From: Luteolibacter sp. Y139
GTDB taxonomy: Bacteria; Verrucomicrobiota; Verrucomicrobiia; Verrucomicrobiales; Akkermansiaceae
Assembly: GCF_038066715.1 (NCBI RefSeq)
Contig: NZ_JBBUKT010000006.1
Location: 248,001 to 312,000, forward strand
DNA length: 64,000 nucleotides
Direction of reading: 5' to 3'
Both the position numbers and the translations under genes were made by a program. The first letter of the stretch is position 1; the number at the start of each line of letters is the position of its first letter. Below the pieces are notes generated by a model. The model had not been told where the DNA came from, did not search any database, and saw only the letters and a program-made list of their open reading frames with translations. Positions 34,780 to 44,963 of this stretch are shown here, in pieces.

Positions 34780-36123
34780 TCAGCGCTTTCCGTCTTTGAC
34801 CGCTTTCTTCCAGTCTTCGCCCAGCTCCTGAAGCGTGCTGCCGGTCCAGTCTTTCCAGAGCTTCTCCTCGTATTTTCCTTCGCGGGCGGCTTCGTTGAGT
34901 TTCTGGAGCAAGGCCTTGTCCTTCTTGTCGACGACCCAGTCGAGGAAGTTTGCAGTGACCCGATAGCTGGCGTCGTACTTGGCTTGGTTTACATCGCGGA
35001 CGTGCGCGCCTTGGCTTTGCGGCTCATAGAGGAACCAGCGGATGTAGTCGCAGATGCCTTCGGTGATCCAGCCGGGCGTGTTCTTCGGGTTGCGATTGGT
35101 TTGGGCAGCGCGCCAGTAGTTCTGCACCACGTGGCCCATTTCGTGGATCACGCAGCCCTTCGCCTCGCGCTTGAGTTCGCCCGGAAACCACGGTGCGCTC
35201 AGGGAGATCTTGTTGCCTGCGGCGTAGGCGGGCGTGCCGCCCATGTCATCGCGGTATTCGAAGGTCACCTGGTCCGGGGCGCGGTAGCCATTGCTGGGCA
35301 GCAATGCCACCAGCTTGGGATACCATTCCTCGACCACTGGCAGCAGTTCCTTCTCGCTCCATTCGGTCAGCGCGGGGGCCTTGGTGCTGTCGATGATATA
35401 GCGGAACTTGCCGTCCTTCGACTTGTAGTTCTTCACGATCTTCTCCAGCGGCTTGATCCGCTGGACTTCGGATTGCCCGGCATCGACCACGTCGATCTCG
35501 CTGAAGAAGGTATTGGCGAACGCATCCTCGGCCGTCTTAGAGATGTCGAAGAGCAGGTAGCGGTAGCTGCCGAGAGGGCGGCGGTTCTTGTTGGAAATCT
35601 CGGCGGCGTGTTGGCCGGCACCATCGCCGGTCTTCGGGCGGGTATCGACTTCAGCAAGAGGCACCCAGCCGCAGGTCGCTGGATCGGTGCCCTTTTTCGG
35701 AGCGGCGTTGAAGTTTTTCGCGCGTCCGTCGGCTGCGTAGAGCTTGTAGAGTTGGGGGCCGCGTTCCTTGTTGTGCCACGAGTAGGTGGCAATGCTTCTC
35801 AGGGAAGTGACGCTGCCGAGATCGACGCCGATCCGTCCGCCATCGCTGCCGTTTGCGAAAAAGAAGTTGGCGGATGGCTGGTCTTCGCTTTGCGGGATCT
35901 TGCCATCATTGAGCACGGCGAGGTCCGGGCTGGCACCGTCCTTTTGGCCGTCGATGATGGAAAAGGTCGCCTTGGAGGCGATGTCGTCGATGGCGGGCGG
36001 GAGCACCGGGTCGAGCTTGAAGCCGGCATCGGAAGGGCCGTAGCCCTTGGTCACCTCGGCGGCGGCGAAAAGGGCGGGGGAGGCCGCGAGCAGGGCGACA
36101 CAGGTGAGAAGAGCGGATTTCAC
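34780..36123 (-). CDS. Secreted BSP-type zinc metallopeptidase with discoidin-like N-domain
   Basis: 447 aa with a signal peptide (SALLTCVALLAASPALFAA). Residues about 40-190 look like a galactose-binding/discoidin domain (GVDLGSVTSLRSIATYSWH, YRYLLFDI), and the C-terminal half carries a basic-secretory-protein peptidase domain: CVIHEMGHVVQNYW (HExxH zinc site) then PGWITEGICDYIRW, the BSP signature with the third ligand region. Such proteins degrade extracellular protein; plant homologues are pathogenesis-related. It is monocistronic. A small palindrome GTTTAG-TCG-CTAAAC lies just upstream near 36152-36166. Confidence 0.82.
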   Translation of the reverse strand: MKSALLTCVALLAASPALFAAAEVTKGYGPSDAGFKLDPVLPPAIDDIASKATFSIIDGQKDGASPDLAVLNDGKIPQSEDQPSANFFFANGSDGGRIGVDLGSVTSLRSIATYSWHNKERGPQLYKLYAADGRAKNFNAAPKKGTDPATCGWVPLAEVDTRPKTGDGAGQHAAEISNKNRRPLGSYRYLLFDISKTAEDAFANTFFSEIDVVDAGQSEVQRIKPLEKIVKNYKSKDGKFRYIIDSTKAPALTEWSEKELLPVVEEWYPKLVALLPSNGYRAPDQVTFEYRDDMGGTPAYAAGNKISLSAPWFPGELKREAKGCVIHEMGHVVQNYWRAAQTNRNPKNTPGWITEGICDYIRWFLYEPQSQGAHVRDVNQAKYDASYRVTANFLDWVVDKKDKALLQKLNEAAREGKYEEKLWKDWTGSTLQELGEDWKKAVKDGKR

Positions 36124-36183
36124 GGATTACTTACGACCGCAAATGCCGAAAGTTTAGTCGCTAAACCGCTGGCCGCGCACTTT

Positions 36184-36729
36184 TCAGTCTGCTGCCATCT
36201 CCCGCAACGCCTGCACCGTCCGCCAATTGCGGGTGGTGGCGCGCACTTTCAGGGCCTTTTCGAACCACGTGTTGTTCAGCTTGGTGTTGCCATAGCCGTG
36301 CGGGCAGTGGAGCAGAACTACCCCTTTGGAGAGAAGGGCGCGCTCGCCTTCCGCGGCGGGGAGTTTCAGCGCGTCGAAGGTCGCTTTTGATACGGGATCG
36401 AAAAGGAACGTGGCGTGAAAATGGGTCAGTTCGCCACCGGATTTCGGCCAGAGGGGATTGTGGGCGGCGACGTGTTCGATTTCCCCCGGCGTCAAAACGA
36501 GCACCGATACCTGATGGCCGAAGTCGTGGGAAATCGCGGCCTCGATCTCGCTGGCGAGTTTGGCGGGTGCCGTCTTTTTCTTGGTCCGGAAGACGACATT
36601 GCCGCTTTGCAGATAGGTCTTCACGTCAGCAAAGCCGAGACCGGCGAAGGTTTCCTTCAGCTTGGCCATCGGGACCGGGTTTTTACCCGAGACATTGATA
36701 CCGCGAAGCAGGGCGATGTAGGTGTCCAT
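36184..36729 (-). CDS. DUF1697 protein
   Basis: 181 aa, full-length for DUF1697. Signatures: YIALLRGINVSGKNPVPMAKL, TYLQSGNVVF and GERALLSKGVVLLHCPHGYGNTKLN, ending RTTRNWRTVQAL. The family is widespread and of unknown biochemical function. It lies 9 bases downstream of the phosphatase-like gene on the same strand, so the two are probably co-transcribed. Confidence 0.9.
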   Translation of the reverse strand: MDTYIALLRGINVSGKNPVPMAKLKETFAGLGFADVKTYLQSGNVVFRTKKKTAPAKLASEIEAAISHDFGHQVSVLVLTPGEIEHVAAHNPLWPKSGGELTHFHATFLFDPVSKATFDALKLPAAEGERALLSKGVVLLHCPHGYGNTKLNNTWFEKALKVRATTRNWRTVQALREMAAD

Positions 36730-36738
36730 GTTTAGACG

Positions 36739-37062
36739 TTAAGAAAGATACCGGGCGCACTTGGATTCAAGCAGCTTCACCAGCTCCTGGTCCATGAAAT
36801 CGAAGTCATCGGGAATGCCGAGCACCACGACTTTTTTGCCCTTGAGATTGGGTCCAAAGTCACGATTGAGCCGGGTGCGATGGACCGCTTCCATCACCAG
36901 GATGAGATCGGCCCACTCGATCTGTTCCGGGCTCAGGATCGCAGCCGCATCCGGACTCAGGCCGGCGGAATCCGTCTCCACCCCGGGCCGGGAGAAAATG
37001 GCCTCGGCAGTGGGGCTCCGCAGGCGGTTGCGTGAGCAGAGGAACAGGAGGCGCTTGGACAT
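36739..37062 (-). CDS. LMW protein tyrosine phosphatase-like protein
   Basis: 107 aa from ATG 37062. The P-loop is FLCSRNRLRSPTAE at the N-terminus, fitting C-x5-R-S of low-molecular-weight phosphatases, and the general-acid loop may be GIPDDFDFMD near the C-terminus. It is shorter than classical LMW-PTPs (about 150 aa) and belongs to a compact subgroup with the CSxNRxRSPTAE motif. It likely hydrolyses phosphate monoesters; the protein target is unknown. It forms a unit with the DUF1697 gene. Confidence 0.78.
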   Translation of the reverse strand: MSKRLLFLCSRNRLRSPTAEAIFSRPGVETDSAGLSPDAAAILSPEQIEWADLILVMEAVHRTRLNRDFGPNLKGKKVVVLGIPDDFDFMDQELVKLLESKCARYLS

Positions 37063-37153
37063 CGAGACCGCAGCGTGAGCATGCCGGGACCCGTTGCAAA
37101 GGCATCTGGGATTGTCCTTCACCCTTTCGCGAGGTCAGACCAATCTCCGGCCC

Positions 37154-37894
37154 ATGGCCACGCTCACCGAAGCTTTCACCGATCTCGCGACCTCCCGCGG
37201 CCCGATGCGGGTGCATACCTTCACGCCGGCGGGCGGTGGGAAGCACCCTGCGGTGATCTTTTTCTCGGAGATCTTCCAAGTCACCGGGCCGATCCGCCGG
37301 ATGGCCGCGGCCTTGGCGGGTGAGGGGTATTTGGTGGCGGTTCCCGAAGTGTATCACGAGTTCGAGGAGCCAGGGTGCGTGCTTGCCTACGATCAGGCCG
37401 GCTCCGACCGCGGCAATGAGCTGAAATATGCGAAGGACCTCGCGTCCTACGATGAGGACGTGGATGTGCTGGTGAAGTGGCTCCAAGGTCACGAAGCCTG
37501 CACCGGGAAAATCGCGAGCCACGGTGTCTGTCTGGGCGGTCACCTGTCGCTGCGCGCCGGCTTTCACGAGGGCATTTCGGCGGTTGCCTGCTTCTATCCG
37601 ACCGATGTTCATTCGGCCACTCTCGGTGCGGGGAAGAGCGATGACACGCTGAAGCGGATCGGCGATCTGGACGCGCAGATGCTGTTTGTCTGGGGTCGTC
37701 AGGACCCGCACATCCCGCAGGCAGGGCGCGAGCTGATCCATGCGCGCCTCGAGGAGGCTGGACGCGCCTTCGAGTGGCACGAATTCAATGCGGCCCACGC
37801 CTTCCTCCGCGACGAGGGGCCGCGTTACAATCCGGCCTTGGCGCGGGTGTGCATGGCGGTCCTGCTGAGGTTCCTCGGCGAGGCCTTGGAATGA
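37154..37894 (+). CDS. Dienelactone hydrolase family protein
   Basis: 246 aa from ATG 37154. Alpha/beta-hydrolase with a Cys nucleophile in GVCLGGHLS (about 135-143), an Asp in FVWGRQDPHIP and a His in AAHAFLRDEG, the DLH triad. N-terminal VIFFSEIFQVTGPIRRMAAALA matches the family. Carboxymethylenebutenolidase is the founding activity, but most relatives act on unknown esters or lactones. No aromatic-degradation genes are adjacent. Confidence 0.88.
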   Translation: MATLTEAFTDLATSRGPMRVHTFTPAGGGKHPAVIFFSEIFQVTGPIRRMAAALAGEGYLVAVPEVYHEFEEPGCVLAYDQAGSDRGNELKYAKDLASYDEDVDVLVKWLQGHEACTGKIASHGVCLGGHLSLRAGFHEGISAVACFYPTDVHSATLGAGKSDDTLKRIGDLDAQMLFVWGRQDPHIPQAGRELIHARLEEAGRAFEWHEFNAAHAFLRDEGPRYNPALARVCMAVLLRFLGEALE

Positions 37895-38065
37895 CTGGAT
37901 TGGCGCTTTCCTATCAAGGATCGTGCGCCCCTGCGTGGATACCCGCAAAAATTGCGGCTGAGGTTTTTATTGCGGCGATTGAAATCCGGGGTCTATCGTC
38001 GCGGCCCGCCGTCGCGTCCGTCCTGCAGGGTGCCGGACTGACATGCTCGGCGGCTTTTTCGAGCC

Positions 38066-41000
38066 ATGAATCCGGACAGAGCGACGCTGAATTTCCTCAA
38101 CAGCTTCCCCGAGGAAGCACGCAAGCGCGGTGAGCGCCTTCAGAAAGACGGCGCGGTCACCCAGATCTTCGGAAATCACCTTTTCATCCAGGGCCGCGTC
38201 GAGGACGAGACCGGCACCTTCCGCACCAGCCTGCGCCTGCAGGGGAACCGCTGGTTCGGCTCCTGCACCGCCGAGGACGAAGTGATCGCCGCCGCGTGTC
38301 AGTACGCGACGATGATGGAGCGGATGCACCGCGGCGAGGACCTGCCGGAGTCGCCCAATGAATTCGACGACACGCCCGTTCTCGACATCATCGAGGAGAA
38401 GCTGGGCCGCGAGCTGGACGACAAGGAAGCGGACTTCGTTTCCAAGATCGAGAAGCGCTATCGCCGCTACGTGATCGAAGGCGAGCTGCACGACCACGAC
38501 ATGGTCCGCATCACGCCACGCTGGGAAATCACCACCTACGAGCCGCTCGAACTGTGGCCGATGCCGCCGGGCGATATCCTCGAGTTCTGGAACTACCTCG
38601 CCTACGCCTTCTACAAGAAGAAGCTCCCTTACCCGGAGTTCATGAACGTGATCACCGATCTGGCGCACGTTCAGAAGAAGATGGCGGATTGGGAGCAGGA
38701 GCGCGAAGTCGCCTCCTGGTATGACCGCATCGAGCAAGTCAACGAGCGCCCGCCGCAAGACCCGCCGGTGGAAGTTGCCTTCCGTCTCGTGGCCACGATC
38801 AACGAGGCCCGCATCGAGGTGAAGGAAGGCGCGAATGGCCTGTGGACGCAGATTCGCGAGAAGAACGACATCGAACGCTTTGTCACCATGCATCATCAGG
38901 CCGCGCTTCGCATGGATGCGCCGAGCCAAGTGCTGTGGGAGCATTTCCTCGCCTACTACCGCGACCATAACGACATCACCTTCGACTTCGATACCGAGGA
39001 AGCCTGCCGTTTCATGAACCGGGTGTTCCGCCAGCCGGCCTTGAAGGGCTACCTGGTGAACCTCGACGAGCGCGAGTTCAAGGTGGTCACCGACGCCCTC
39101 AAGTGGGTCTGCGAGGACGATCCGTACGATCCTAACAGCTTCGCGCTGCAACTCGTCACCGCCGGTGGTGAAAACGTTTCGCACTCGGTGCGAATGCTGC
39201 CGGGTCGCAAGGAACTCTATCAGTCCGACGAAACCGTGTTCCCCGGGCCGCCACGCTGGCTGGAGGAGACGGAAGTGATGCCCCGCTACCTGATTCCCAA
39301 GCGCGTCATCGACTCCCTTGAAGGTGTCGAGTTCCTCCGCAAGATCGGAGCCTCGCTGCCGGAGTCGCTGAAGAAGCGCGTCGTCGATCTGGAGCTCAAG
39401 CCGAAGTTCGAAATGAAGCTGGTGGCCGGCCTGACCGCTGCCGAGACCGAACACTTGGTGATCGACGTGACCGCGATCGAGTCCAAGGAGCGCCGCACCG
39501 AGCGACTGACCAAGGACGGTTGGGAGCTGGTCGAACAGCAGCCGCTCAAGGGCAAGCAGCTCCTCCGTTTCGCCCGCGAGGAGCTCTATCCCGTGCCCGG
39601 TCTGCTGGACGAAATGGGTCTCACTTACGACGAGAAGCTGCTTTCCTTCAAATCCCGCATCACCAAGCAGTTCCCGGAGAAGTTCGCCGAATGGATCAAG
39701 GCGATGCCGGAATCCGTCGAACTCGACATCGACCTGCGCCTCAAGTCGATCCTCAACGATCCGGTCACCGCGGCCGTTCGCTTCGAGGTGATCAATCAGG
39801 AGATCGACTGGTTCGACCTGCGGATCGTCATCGATGTGGAAGGCGTCAATCTGTCCAAGGCGCAGATCCGCCAGCTTGTCGCTGCGCGTGGCGGCTACGT
39901 CCGCATGGAAGATGGCTCGTGGATGCGGCTCGAGATCAGGCTCGATGCCGACCAGCGCGAAGCGGTCACCCGCCTCGGTCTCGATCCCTTCGACCTTTCC
40001 GGCGAAACGCACCGCATGCACGCGCTGCAGCTCGCCGATCCGAAGGCAGCGGATGTCTTCGACCCGAAGGCGTGGAAGCGCATCAAGGACCGCGCCGGTG
40101 ATATCCAGATCGAGGTGATGCCCGACGTTCCGGACAGGCTCAACGCGACGCTGCGTCCGTATCAGGTTGATGGCTTCCGTTTCCTCGCCTATCTCTCGAC
40201 CAATAATTTCGGTGGCATTCTCGCCGATGACATGGGTCTGGGCAAGACGATCCAGTCGCTGACCTACGTCCTGTGGCTGATCGAAGAGGCGGAGAAAAAC
40301 AAGGAGATGCACCGCCCGGTGCTCGTCGTGTGTCCCAAGTCCGTCTTGGACGTGTGGGCGAGCGAGGCTCAGAAGTTCGCTCCAGGTGTCCGCGTGAAGG
40401 TCCTGCGCAATCGCGAGGATCTCAACGTCAAGGAGACCCAGGAGGACATCGACATGCTGGTGCTGAACTACGCCCAGCTTCGCGTCTGCGGCGACCTGCT
40501 CAACGAGATCAAGTGGCTCACCACGATTCTCGACGAAGGCCAGCAGATCAAGAACCCGGACTCGAAGGCAGCCAAGTGCGCCCGCGAGCTGGATTCCGCG
40601 AACCGTCTGGTGCTTACCGGTACGCCGATCGAAAACCGCTTGCTCGACATGTGGTCGCTGATGGCTTTCGCCATGCCGGGCGTGCTCGGTAGCCGCGCCT
40701 ACTTCAAGAAGCGCTTCGACAAGCGGAAAGACCCGCTTTCGCAGAACCGTCTGGCCGCGCGCCTGCGTCCATTCCTGCTCCGCCGCACCAAGCTGCAGGT
40801 GGCCCAGGATCTGCCGCCGCGGACGGAAGAGGAGGTCTACTCCAAGATGGAGAATATCCAGCAGGAGCTCTACAAAGCGGAGCTGAAGCGCATCCAGAAG
40901 GCCCTGCTCGGCCTCGACTCGGACGAAGCGGTGAAGAAGAACTCCTTCGCCATTCTCCAGGGCCTGATGCGCTTGCGTCAGATCTGCTGTCACCCGGGTC

Positions 41001-41560
41001 TCATCGATCCGAAGTATTTGAAGGAAGAGTCCGCCAAGATGGAGTCGCTCTTCTACCTCCTGGACCAGCTCCACGAGGAAGGCCACAAGGTGCTCGTCTT
41101 CTCGCAGTTCGTCTCGATGCTCGACCTGATCAAGGCTCGCCTCGAACTCGACGCCCGTCCGTTCCACTACCTCACGGGTCAGACGAAGGACCGCAAGGGC
41201 GAGATCGAGCGCTTCCAGACGACCAAGGATCCGTCCGTCTTCATGCTCTCGCTGAAGGCCGGTGGTGCCGGTCTGAACCTGACCTCTGCGTCCTATGTTA
41301 TCCTCTACGATCCGTGGTGGAACCCGGCCGTGGAAAACCAGGCCATCGACCGAACCCACCGTATCGGCCAGAAGAACAAGGTGATCGCGTATCGCCTCCT
41401 CACCCGCGACACCGTGGAAGAGAAGATCCGCATCCTGCAGCACCAGAAGACCCAGCTCGTGACGAACGTGCTCGGCGACGAAGGCTTCGCCTCGAACCTG
41501 GGACTGGAAGACCTGCAGTTCATCCTCAACCACGGCGGCGAGGACGAGGAGCCGAGCTGA
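38066..41560 (+). CDS. SNF2-family helicase (DEAD/DEAH-like, RapA/HepA superfamily)
   Basis: 1164 aa. The N-terminal about 650 residues include a degenerate zinc-finger-like start (GSCTAEDEVIAAACQY) and helical domains typical of bacterial SNF2 proteins. The ATPase core has LRPYQVDGFRFLAYL, ILADDMGLGKTIQSL (Walker A near 720), VVCPKSVLDVW, a DEGQ box near 823 (TILDEGQQIKNPDS) and LTGTPIENRLLDMWSL. The C-terminal helicase half has VLVFSQFVSMLDLI, LSLKAGGAGLNLTSA and DRTHRIGQ. It translocates on double-stranded DNA; the biological role is open. A terminator follows at 41595. Confidence 0.94.
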   Translation: MNPDRATLNFLNSFPEEARKRGERLQKDGAVTQIFGNHLFIQGRVEDETGTFRTSLRLQGNRWFGSCTAEDEVIAAACQYATMMERMHRGEDLPESPNEFDDTPVLDIIEEKLGRELDDKEADFVSKIEKRYRRYVIEGELHDHDMVRITPRWEITTYEPLELWPMPPGDILEFWNYLAYAFYKKKLPYPEFMNVITDLAHVQKKMADWEQEREVASWYDRIEQVNERPPQDPPVEVAFRLVATINEARIEVKEGANGLWTQIREKNDIERFVTMHHQAALRMDAPSQVLWEHFLAYYRDHNDITFDFDTEEACRFMNRVFRQPALKGYLVNLDEREFKVVTDALKWVCEDDPYDPNSFALQLVTAGGENVSHSVRMLPGRKELYQSDETVFPGPPRWLEETEVMPRYLIPKRVIDSLEGVEFLRKIGASLPESLKKRVVDLELKPKFEMKLVAGLTAAETEHLVIDVTAIESKERRTERLTKDGWELVEQQPLKGKQLLRFAREELYPVPGLLDEMGLTYDEKLLSFKSRITKQFPEKFAEWIKAMPESVELDIDLRLKSILNDPVTAAVRFEVINQEIDWFDLRIVIDVEGVNLSKAQIRQLVAARGGYVRMEDGSWMRLEIRLDADQREAVTRLGLDPFDLSGETHRMHALQLADPKAADVFDPKAWKRIKDRAGDIQIEVMPDVPDRLNATLRPYQVDGFRFLAYLSTNNFGGILADDMGLGKTIQSLTYVLWLIEEAEKNKEMHRPVLVVCPKSVLDVWASEAQKFAPGVRVKVLRNREDLNVKETQEDIDMLVLNYAQLRVCGDLLNEIKWLTTILDEGQQIKNPDSKAAKCARELDSANRLVLTGTPIENRLLDMWSLMAFAMPGVLGSRAYFKKRFDKRKDPLSQNRLAARLRPFLLRRTKLQVAQDLPPRTEEEVYSKMENIQQELYKAELKRIQKALLGLDSDEAVKKNSFAILQGLMRLRQICCHPGLIDPKYLKEESAKMESLFYLLDQLHEEGHKVLVFSQFVSMLDLIKARLELDARPFHYLTGQTKDRKGEIERFQTTKDPSVFMLSLKAGGAGLNLTSASYVILYDPWWNPAVENQAIDRTHRIGQKNKVIAYRLLTRDTVEEKIRILQHQKTQLVTNVLGDEGFASNLGLEDLQFILNHGGEDEEPS

Positions 41561-41594
41561 TCCTTTCTTTCGTCACAAGACCAAGGTTTCTAAC

Positions 41595-41630
41595 AAGGCG
41601 GCTGTCCTGATGGGCAGCCGCCTTTGTCTT
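41595..41630 (+). terminator. Terminator after the SNF2 helicase gene
   Basis: AAGGCGGCTG and CAGCCGCCTT form a 10-bp stem with a loop of about 10 nt, followed by TGTCTTTGG. It lies 34 bases after the SNF2 stop. Confidence 0.8.
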
Positions 41631-41712
41631 TGGTTCCGCGCAGCCGGGTGACATTGCCGTCACGGGGTGCAACTGCCTTGCACCCGTTTGGAGAAGCAGG
41701 CTTCCTGAGCCC

Positions 41713-42291
41713 ATGATTGATCCCAGAGAGATCAAGCCGAAAGGCCTGATGATCCTGACCCTTGTTGCCTTGATTGTCATGGCGGTCGTGAGCTATCATT
41801 GGCTGACCCAGCCGATCTTGACCGCGGCGGACGTGACGCACTTTACGGGAACGGTGAAGGAAGCGCGGGAGAGCACCGGCAAGCAGCCCTATCTTGAAAT
41901 TACCTTGGCGGAGCAGCCTCTTCCGTTCCGCTGTTTCTCCTCGCTCTATCCGGAGGCGTTCAAGTTCGATCTACACGGCCGCTTGGGCCCGGGCGATACG
42001 GTCACCCTCGGCGTGGCCAGCTCCGAGACCGGCTCTCCCCGGCGCAACTGGCGTCAGAACCAGCAGTTCTTCGAATTCCTCACGATGTCGATCGGCAGCG
42101 ATGAGGCTCTCGCGCTGGATGCCCACAACAAGGACGTGGAGATGAACCGTCGCATCGGTCCCTGGTTTTGCCTGGCGATGAGCTTTATCTGTGTTCCGAT
42201 GTTTTTGCTGGGATTCCGTCACCGCGGGTCCTCGGAGCCGATCCTTGAAATCCTGAAGGCAAGGAAGAAGGCCAAGCAGGCCGCCGTTTAA
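41713..42291 (+). CDS. Unknown membrane protein with two TM helices
   Basis: 192 aa. TM helices at about 12-30 (LMILTLVALIVMAVVSYHWL) and 150-170 (FCLAMSFICVPMFLLGF) flank a 115-residue soluble region that would lie in the periplasm (beta-rich, with LEITLAEQPLPFRCFSSLYP). The C-terminus is Lys-rich. I recognise no family. Confidence 0.65.
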   Translation: MIDPREIKPKGLMILTLVALIVMAVVSYHWLTQPILTAADVTHFTGTVKEARESTGKQPYLEITLAEQPLPFRCFSSLYPEAFKFDLHGRLGPGDTVTLGVASSETGSPRRNWRQNQQFFEFLTMSIGSDEALALDAHNKDVEMNRRIGPWFCLAMSFICVPMFLLGFRHRGSSEPILEILKARKKAKQAAV

Positions 42292-42326
42292 GCAAGCGGT
42301 CGTGAGGCTAGCCGTCATTCGCGCCT

Positions 42327-43211
42327 TCAGCTCTTCTTCAAGACTCCCACGAACGTCCGCATCGTGACGTCGGGCTTGCCTGATCTCCTTGCGAAGTGAT
42401 GGGTGATCGACGGGCGTTTCTTCAGTGGAATCGCCCGGACTCCGCTGCCTGCCACCTTCGCGAGTGCCGAGGGCAGGATGGCGATGCCGGATCCTGCGGC
42501 GACCATCACGGCGACCGCTTGGGCACGCGGCGACTCAAGGATCACGCGTGGACGGAAGCCCGCATCGCCACAGAGACGCCGGACCAGATTCGAGAACGAG
42601 GGTGCGGCCCTGTGATCCACAGCGACGAACGGTTCGCCGGCGAGTTCGGCGAGTGCGATACGGCTCCGTTTCGCGAGCGGGTGGTCCTCCGGCACGAAGC
42701 ACTCGAGTGCCTCCTTGAACCACGGGATGACTTCGATCCCACCTTGGTCGCGTGGTTCCTCGATGCCAACGAAACCTCCATCGAGTTTGCCCTCCATGAT
42801 GGCCTTCAGCTGGTCGTTCGGTGGCACGTCCTGTAGCAGGATTTGCACTCCGGGCGAGGCGGTGCGGAAGCGGCGGAGCACGGAGAGCACGTCATCACTC
42901 ATCACCGCACTGACGAAGCCGATGCGCAGCCGAGCGATCTCCCCGGCGGCGGTGCGCTTGGCCGCCTCGCTGGCCCGGGAAAGCTTGCCGGGGATGGTCC
43001 GGGTGTCCTCGTAAAATCGATCTCCCGCCGCGGTGAGCGAGACCCCGCGGGTTCCGCGAATGAACAGGTCCGCCCCGATCTTTTCCTCTAGCGTCCGGAT
43101 GTGCCGGGAAAGGGGGGGCTGGGCGAGATTCAGTCTCTTGGCGGCGCGGGTGAACGACAGCTCCTCCGCAACTGCCAGGAAGCACTCCAGTTCTCGAAAT
43201 GAGCAATCCAT
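42327..43211 (-). CDS. LysR-type transcriptional regulator
   Basis: 294 aa, standard LysR size. The N-terminal winged HTH reads [46 protein letters not shown], followed by a PBP-like effector domain starting [11 protein letters not shown]. It is divergent from ilvD (72 bases between starts), the classic LysR arrangement, so ilvD is the probable target. A palindrome overlapping its own start codon suggests autoregulation. Confidence 0.93.
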   Translation of the reverse strand: MDCSFRELECFLAVAEELSFTRAAKRLNLAQPPLSRHIRTLEEKIGADLFIRGTRGVSLTAAGDRFYEDTRTIPGKLSRASEAAKRTAAGEIARLRIGFVSAVMSDDVLSVLRRFRTASPGVQILLQDVPPNDQLKAIMEGKLDGGFVGIEEPRDQGGIEVIPWFKEALECFVPEDHPLAKRSRIALAELAGEPFVAVDHRAAPSFSNLVRRLCGDAGFRPRVILESPRAQAVAVMVAAGSGIAILPSALAKVAGSGVRAIPLKKRPSITHHFARRSGKPDVTMRTFVGVLKKS

Positions 43212-43243
43212 ACCGAAAAGGTATCATACTGCGACGAATACAG
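43210..43243. promoter_or_regulatory. Candidate LysR operator pair
   Basis: ATACC-GAAAA-GGTAT (43210-43224) is a perfect 15-bp palindrome of LysR-box form (inverted half-sites); it overlaps the LysR ATG. A second inverted pair, ACTG-N9-CAGT, is at about 43227-43243. Both lie in the LysR/ilvD divergent gap. Confidence 0.55.
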
Positions 43244-43282
43244 TCATTCCAATATGAAGTGAAATTGGTGGATCGTTGCTCC

Positions 43283-44962
43283 ATGGCGATCAGCGACACC
43301 ATCAAGAAGGGAGCCATCCGTGCTCCGCACCGCAGCCTCCTGCGTGCCACCGGGGCAATCCAGTCGGAGGAAGATTGGGACAAGCCGTTCATCGCGGTGG
43401 CGAATTCCTTCGTCCAGATCATCCCGGGCCATGCGCATCTGGATGTGGTAGGCCGGAAGGTGAGGGATGCGATCCGGGCGGCTGGGGGCGTGCCGTTCGA
43501 GTTCAATTGCATCGGCGTGGATGACGGGATCGCGATGGGTCACGGCGGCATGCGCTACTCGTTGGCATCGCGCGAGATCATCGCGGACAGCATCGAGATC
43601 ATGCTCCGCGCGCACTGCTTCGATGGGGTGGTGTGCATTCCGAACTGCGACAAGATCGTGCCGGGTATGATGATGGGCGCGGCGCGGGTGAACATCCCGG
43701 CGGTATTCGTGTCGGGCGGACCAATGCGCTCCGGCAAGAACCCGCTCACCGGGGACTCGCTCGATCTCGCTTCGGTATTTGAGGCGGTGGGCCGCCTGTC
43801 GACGAATGCGATCACCGAGGAGCAACTTGACGCGATCGAACGCAACGCGTGTCCCACCTGTGGCTCGTGCTCCGGGATGTTCACCGCGAATTCGATGAAC
43901 TGCCTTTGCGAAGCGCTAGGGATCGCATTGCCGGGCAATGCCTCCATCCTCGCGACCGATCCCGCGCGCGACGTTCTCTTCGAGCGAGCCGGCCGGACCA
44001 TCGTGCGGCTGGTCCGGGATGGGGTGAGGCCGTCCGACATTCTCACGCGTGAGGCCTTCCGGAATGCCATCGCGCTCGACATGGCGATGGGTGGTTCTTC
44101 CAACACGATCCTCCACACGCTTGCGGTGGCGAAGGAAGCCGGCGTGCCGCTCAGCATGCGGGACTTCGACGAGATGGCCGGCCAAGTGCCGCATTTGTGC
44201 AAGGTGGCACCTTCGGGAAAACACTACATGGAGGATATCGATAGGGCGGGAGGGATCTTTGCGATCCTCAAGACCTTGGCCGGTTTGCCGGGGATTCTTC
44301 ACGCGGATGCGTTGACCGTGAGCGGGCTGACCATCGGCGAGACACTGTCGGTAGGAGAGGTGAGGGATGCCGACGTCATCCGGCCGCTTGACCGTGCCTA
44401 TTCATCCAAGGGTGGGCTGGCGGTGCTCCATGGAAACATCGCGCCCAACGGCTGCGTGGTGAAGTCCGCGGGCGTGAGCCCCTCGATGATGAAGTTCACC
44501 GGCCCGGCTGTAGTTTTCGAATCCGGCGAAGACGCCACGACAGGCATCCTCACCGGACAAGTGAAGGCCGGGGACGTGGTGGTGATCCGCCACGAAGGGC
44601 CGAAGGGTGGTCCGGGCATGCCAGAGATGCTTGCACCCACTTCAGCGATCGTCGGGCGCGGGCTATCCGAATGCGTGGCGCTCATCACCGATGGGCGTTT
44701 CTCCGGAGCCACCCGTGGTGGGGCGATTGGCCACGTCTCGCCGGAAGCAGCCGCCGGTGGCCCCATCGCCCTGGTGGAGGCCGGCGACCTCATTGAGATC
44801 GATATCCCGAATCGCAGCCTTCAGCTGCTTGTCGCGCACGAGGTGCTCGCGCTACGGCGCCTCCGCTGGCAGCCGCCTGAACCCAAGTCGCGCACTGGCT
44901 ACCTCGCTCGATACGCAGCCCTCGTCGGCGGTGCAGACCAAGGTGCGGTGTTGTCCGTGTAG
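43283..44962 (+). CDS. ilvD: Dihydroxy-acid dehydratase
   Basis: 559 aa from ATG 43283 ([24 protein letters not shown]), the usual IlvD length; longer starts at 43199 run into the operator. Iron-sulphur Cys are in [17 protein letters not shown] and [17 protein letters not shown], and metal-binding [15 protein letters not shown] is present. The enzyme dehydrates 2,3-dihydroxy acids in valine/isoleucine synthesis, although related sugar-acid dehydratases share the family. LysR control rather than clustering with other ilv genes leaves a sugar-acid role possible. Ends with 1 base before the convergent unknown gene. Confidence 0.93.
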   Translation: MAISDTIKKGAIRAPHRSLLRATGAIQSEEDWDKPFIAVANSFVQIIPGHAHLDVVGRKVRDAIRAAGGVPFEFNCIGVDDGIAMGHGGMRYSLASREIIADSIEIMLRAHCFDGVVCIPNCDKIVPGMMMGAARVNIPAVFVSGGPMRSGKNPLTGDSLDLASVFEAVGRLSTNAITEEQLDAIERNACPTCGSCSGMFTANSMNCLCEALGIALPGNASILATDPARDVLFERAGRTIVRLVRDGVRPSDILTREAFRNAIALDMAMGGSSNTILHTLAVAKEAGVPLSMRDFDEMAGQVPHLCKVAPSGKHYMEDIDRAGGIFAILKTLAGLPGILHADALTVSGLTIGETLSVGEVRDADVIRPLDRAYSSKGGLAVLHGNIAPNGCVVKSAGVSPSMMKFTGPAVVFESGEDATTGILTGQVKAGDVVVIRHEGPKGGPGMPEMLAPTSAIVGRGLSECVALITDGRFSGATRGGAIGHVSPEAAAGGPIALVEAGDLIEIDIPNRSLQLLVAHEVLALRRLRWQPPEPKSRTGYLARYAALVGGADQGAVLSV

Positions 44963-44963
44963 C

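Noticed and set aside
34699..36390. 563-aa plus-strand frame opposite the metallopeptidase gene
   Set aside because: Antisense shadow; the minus strand has the signal peptide and HEMGH site.
37967..41533. 1188-aa frame antisense to the SNF2 helicase
   Set aside because: It is a shadow: stop-poor because the sense gene is GC-rich; its translation is Asp/Glu/Leu/His-rich with no motif, and the sense strand has complete helicase motifs.
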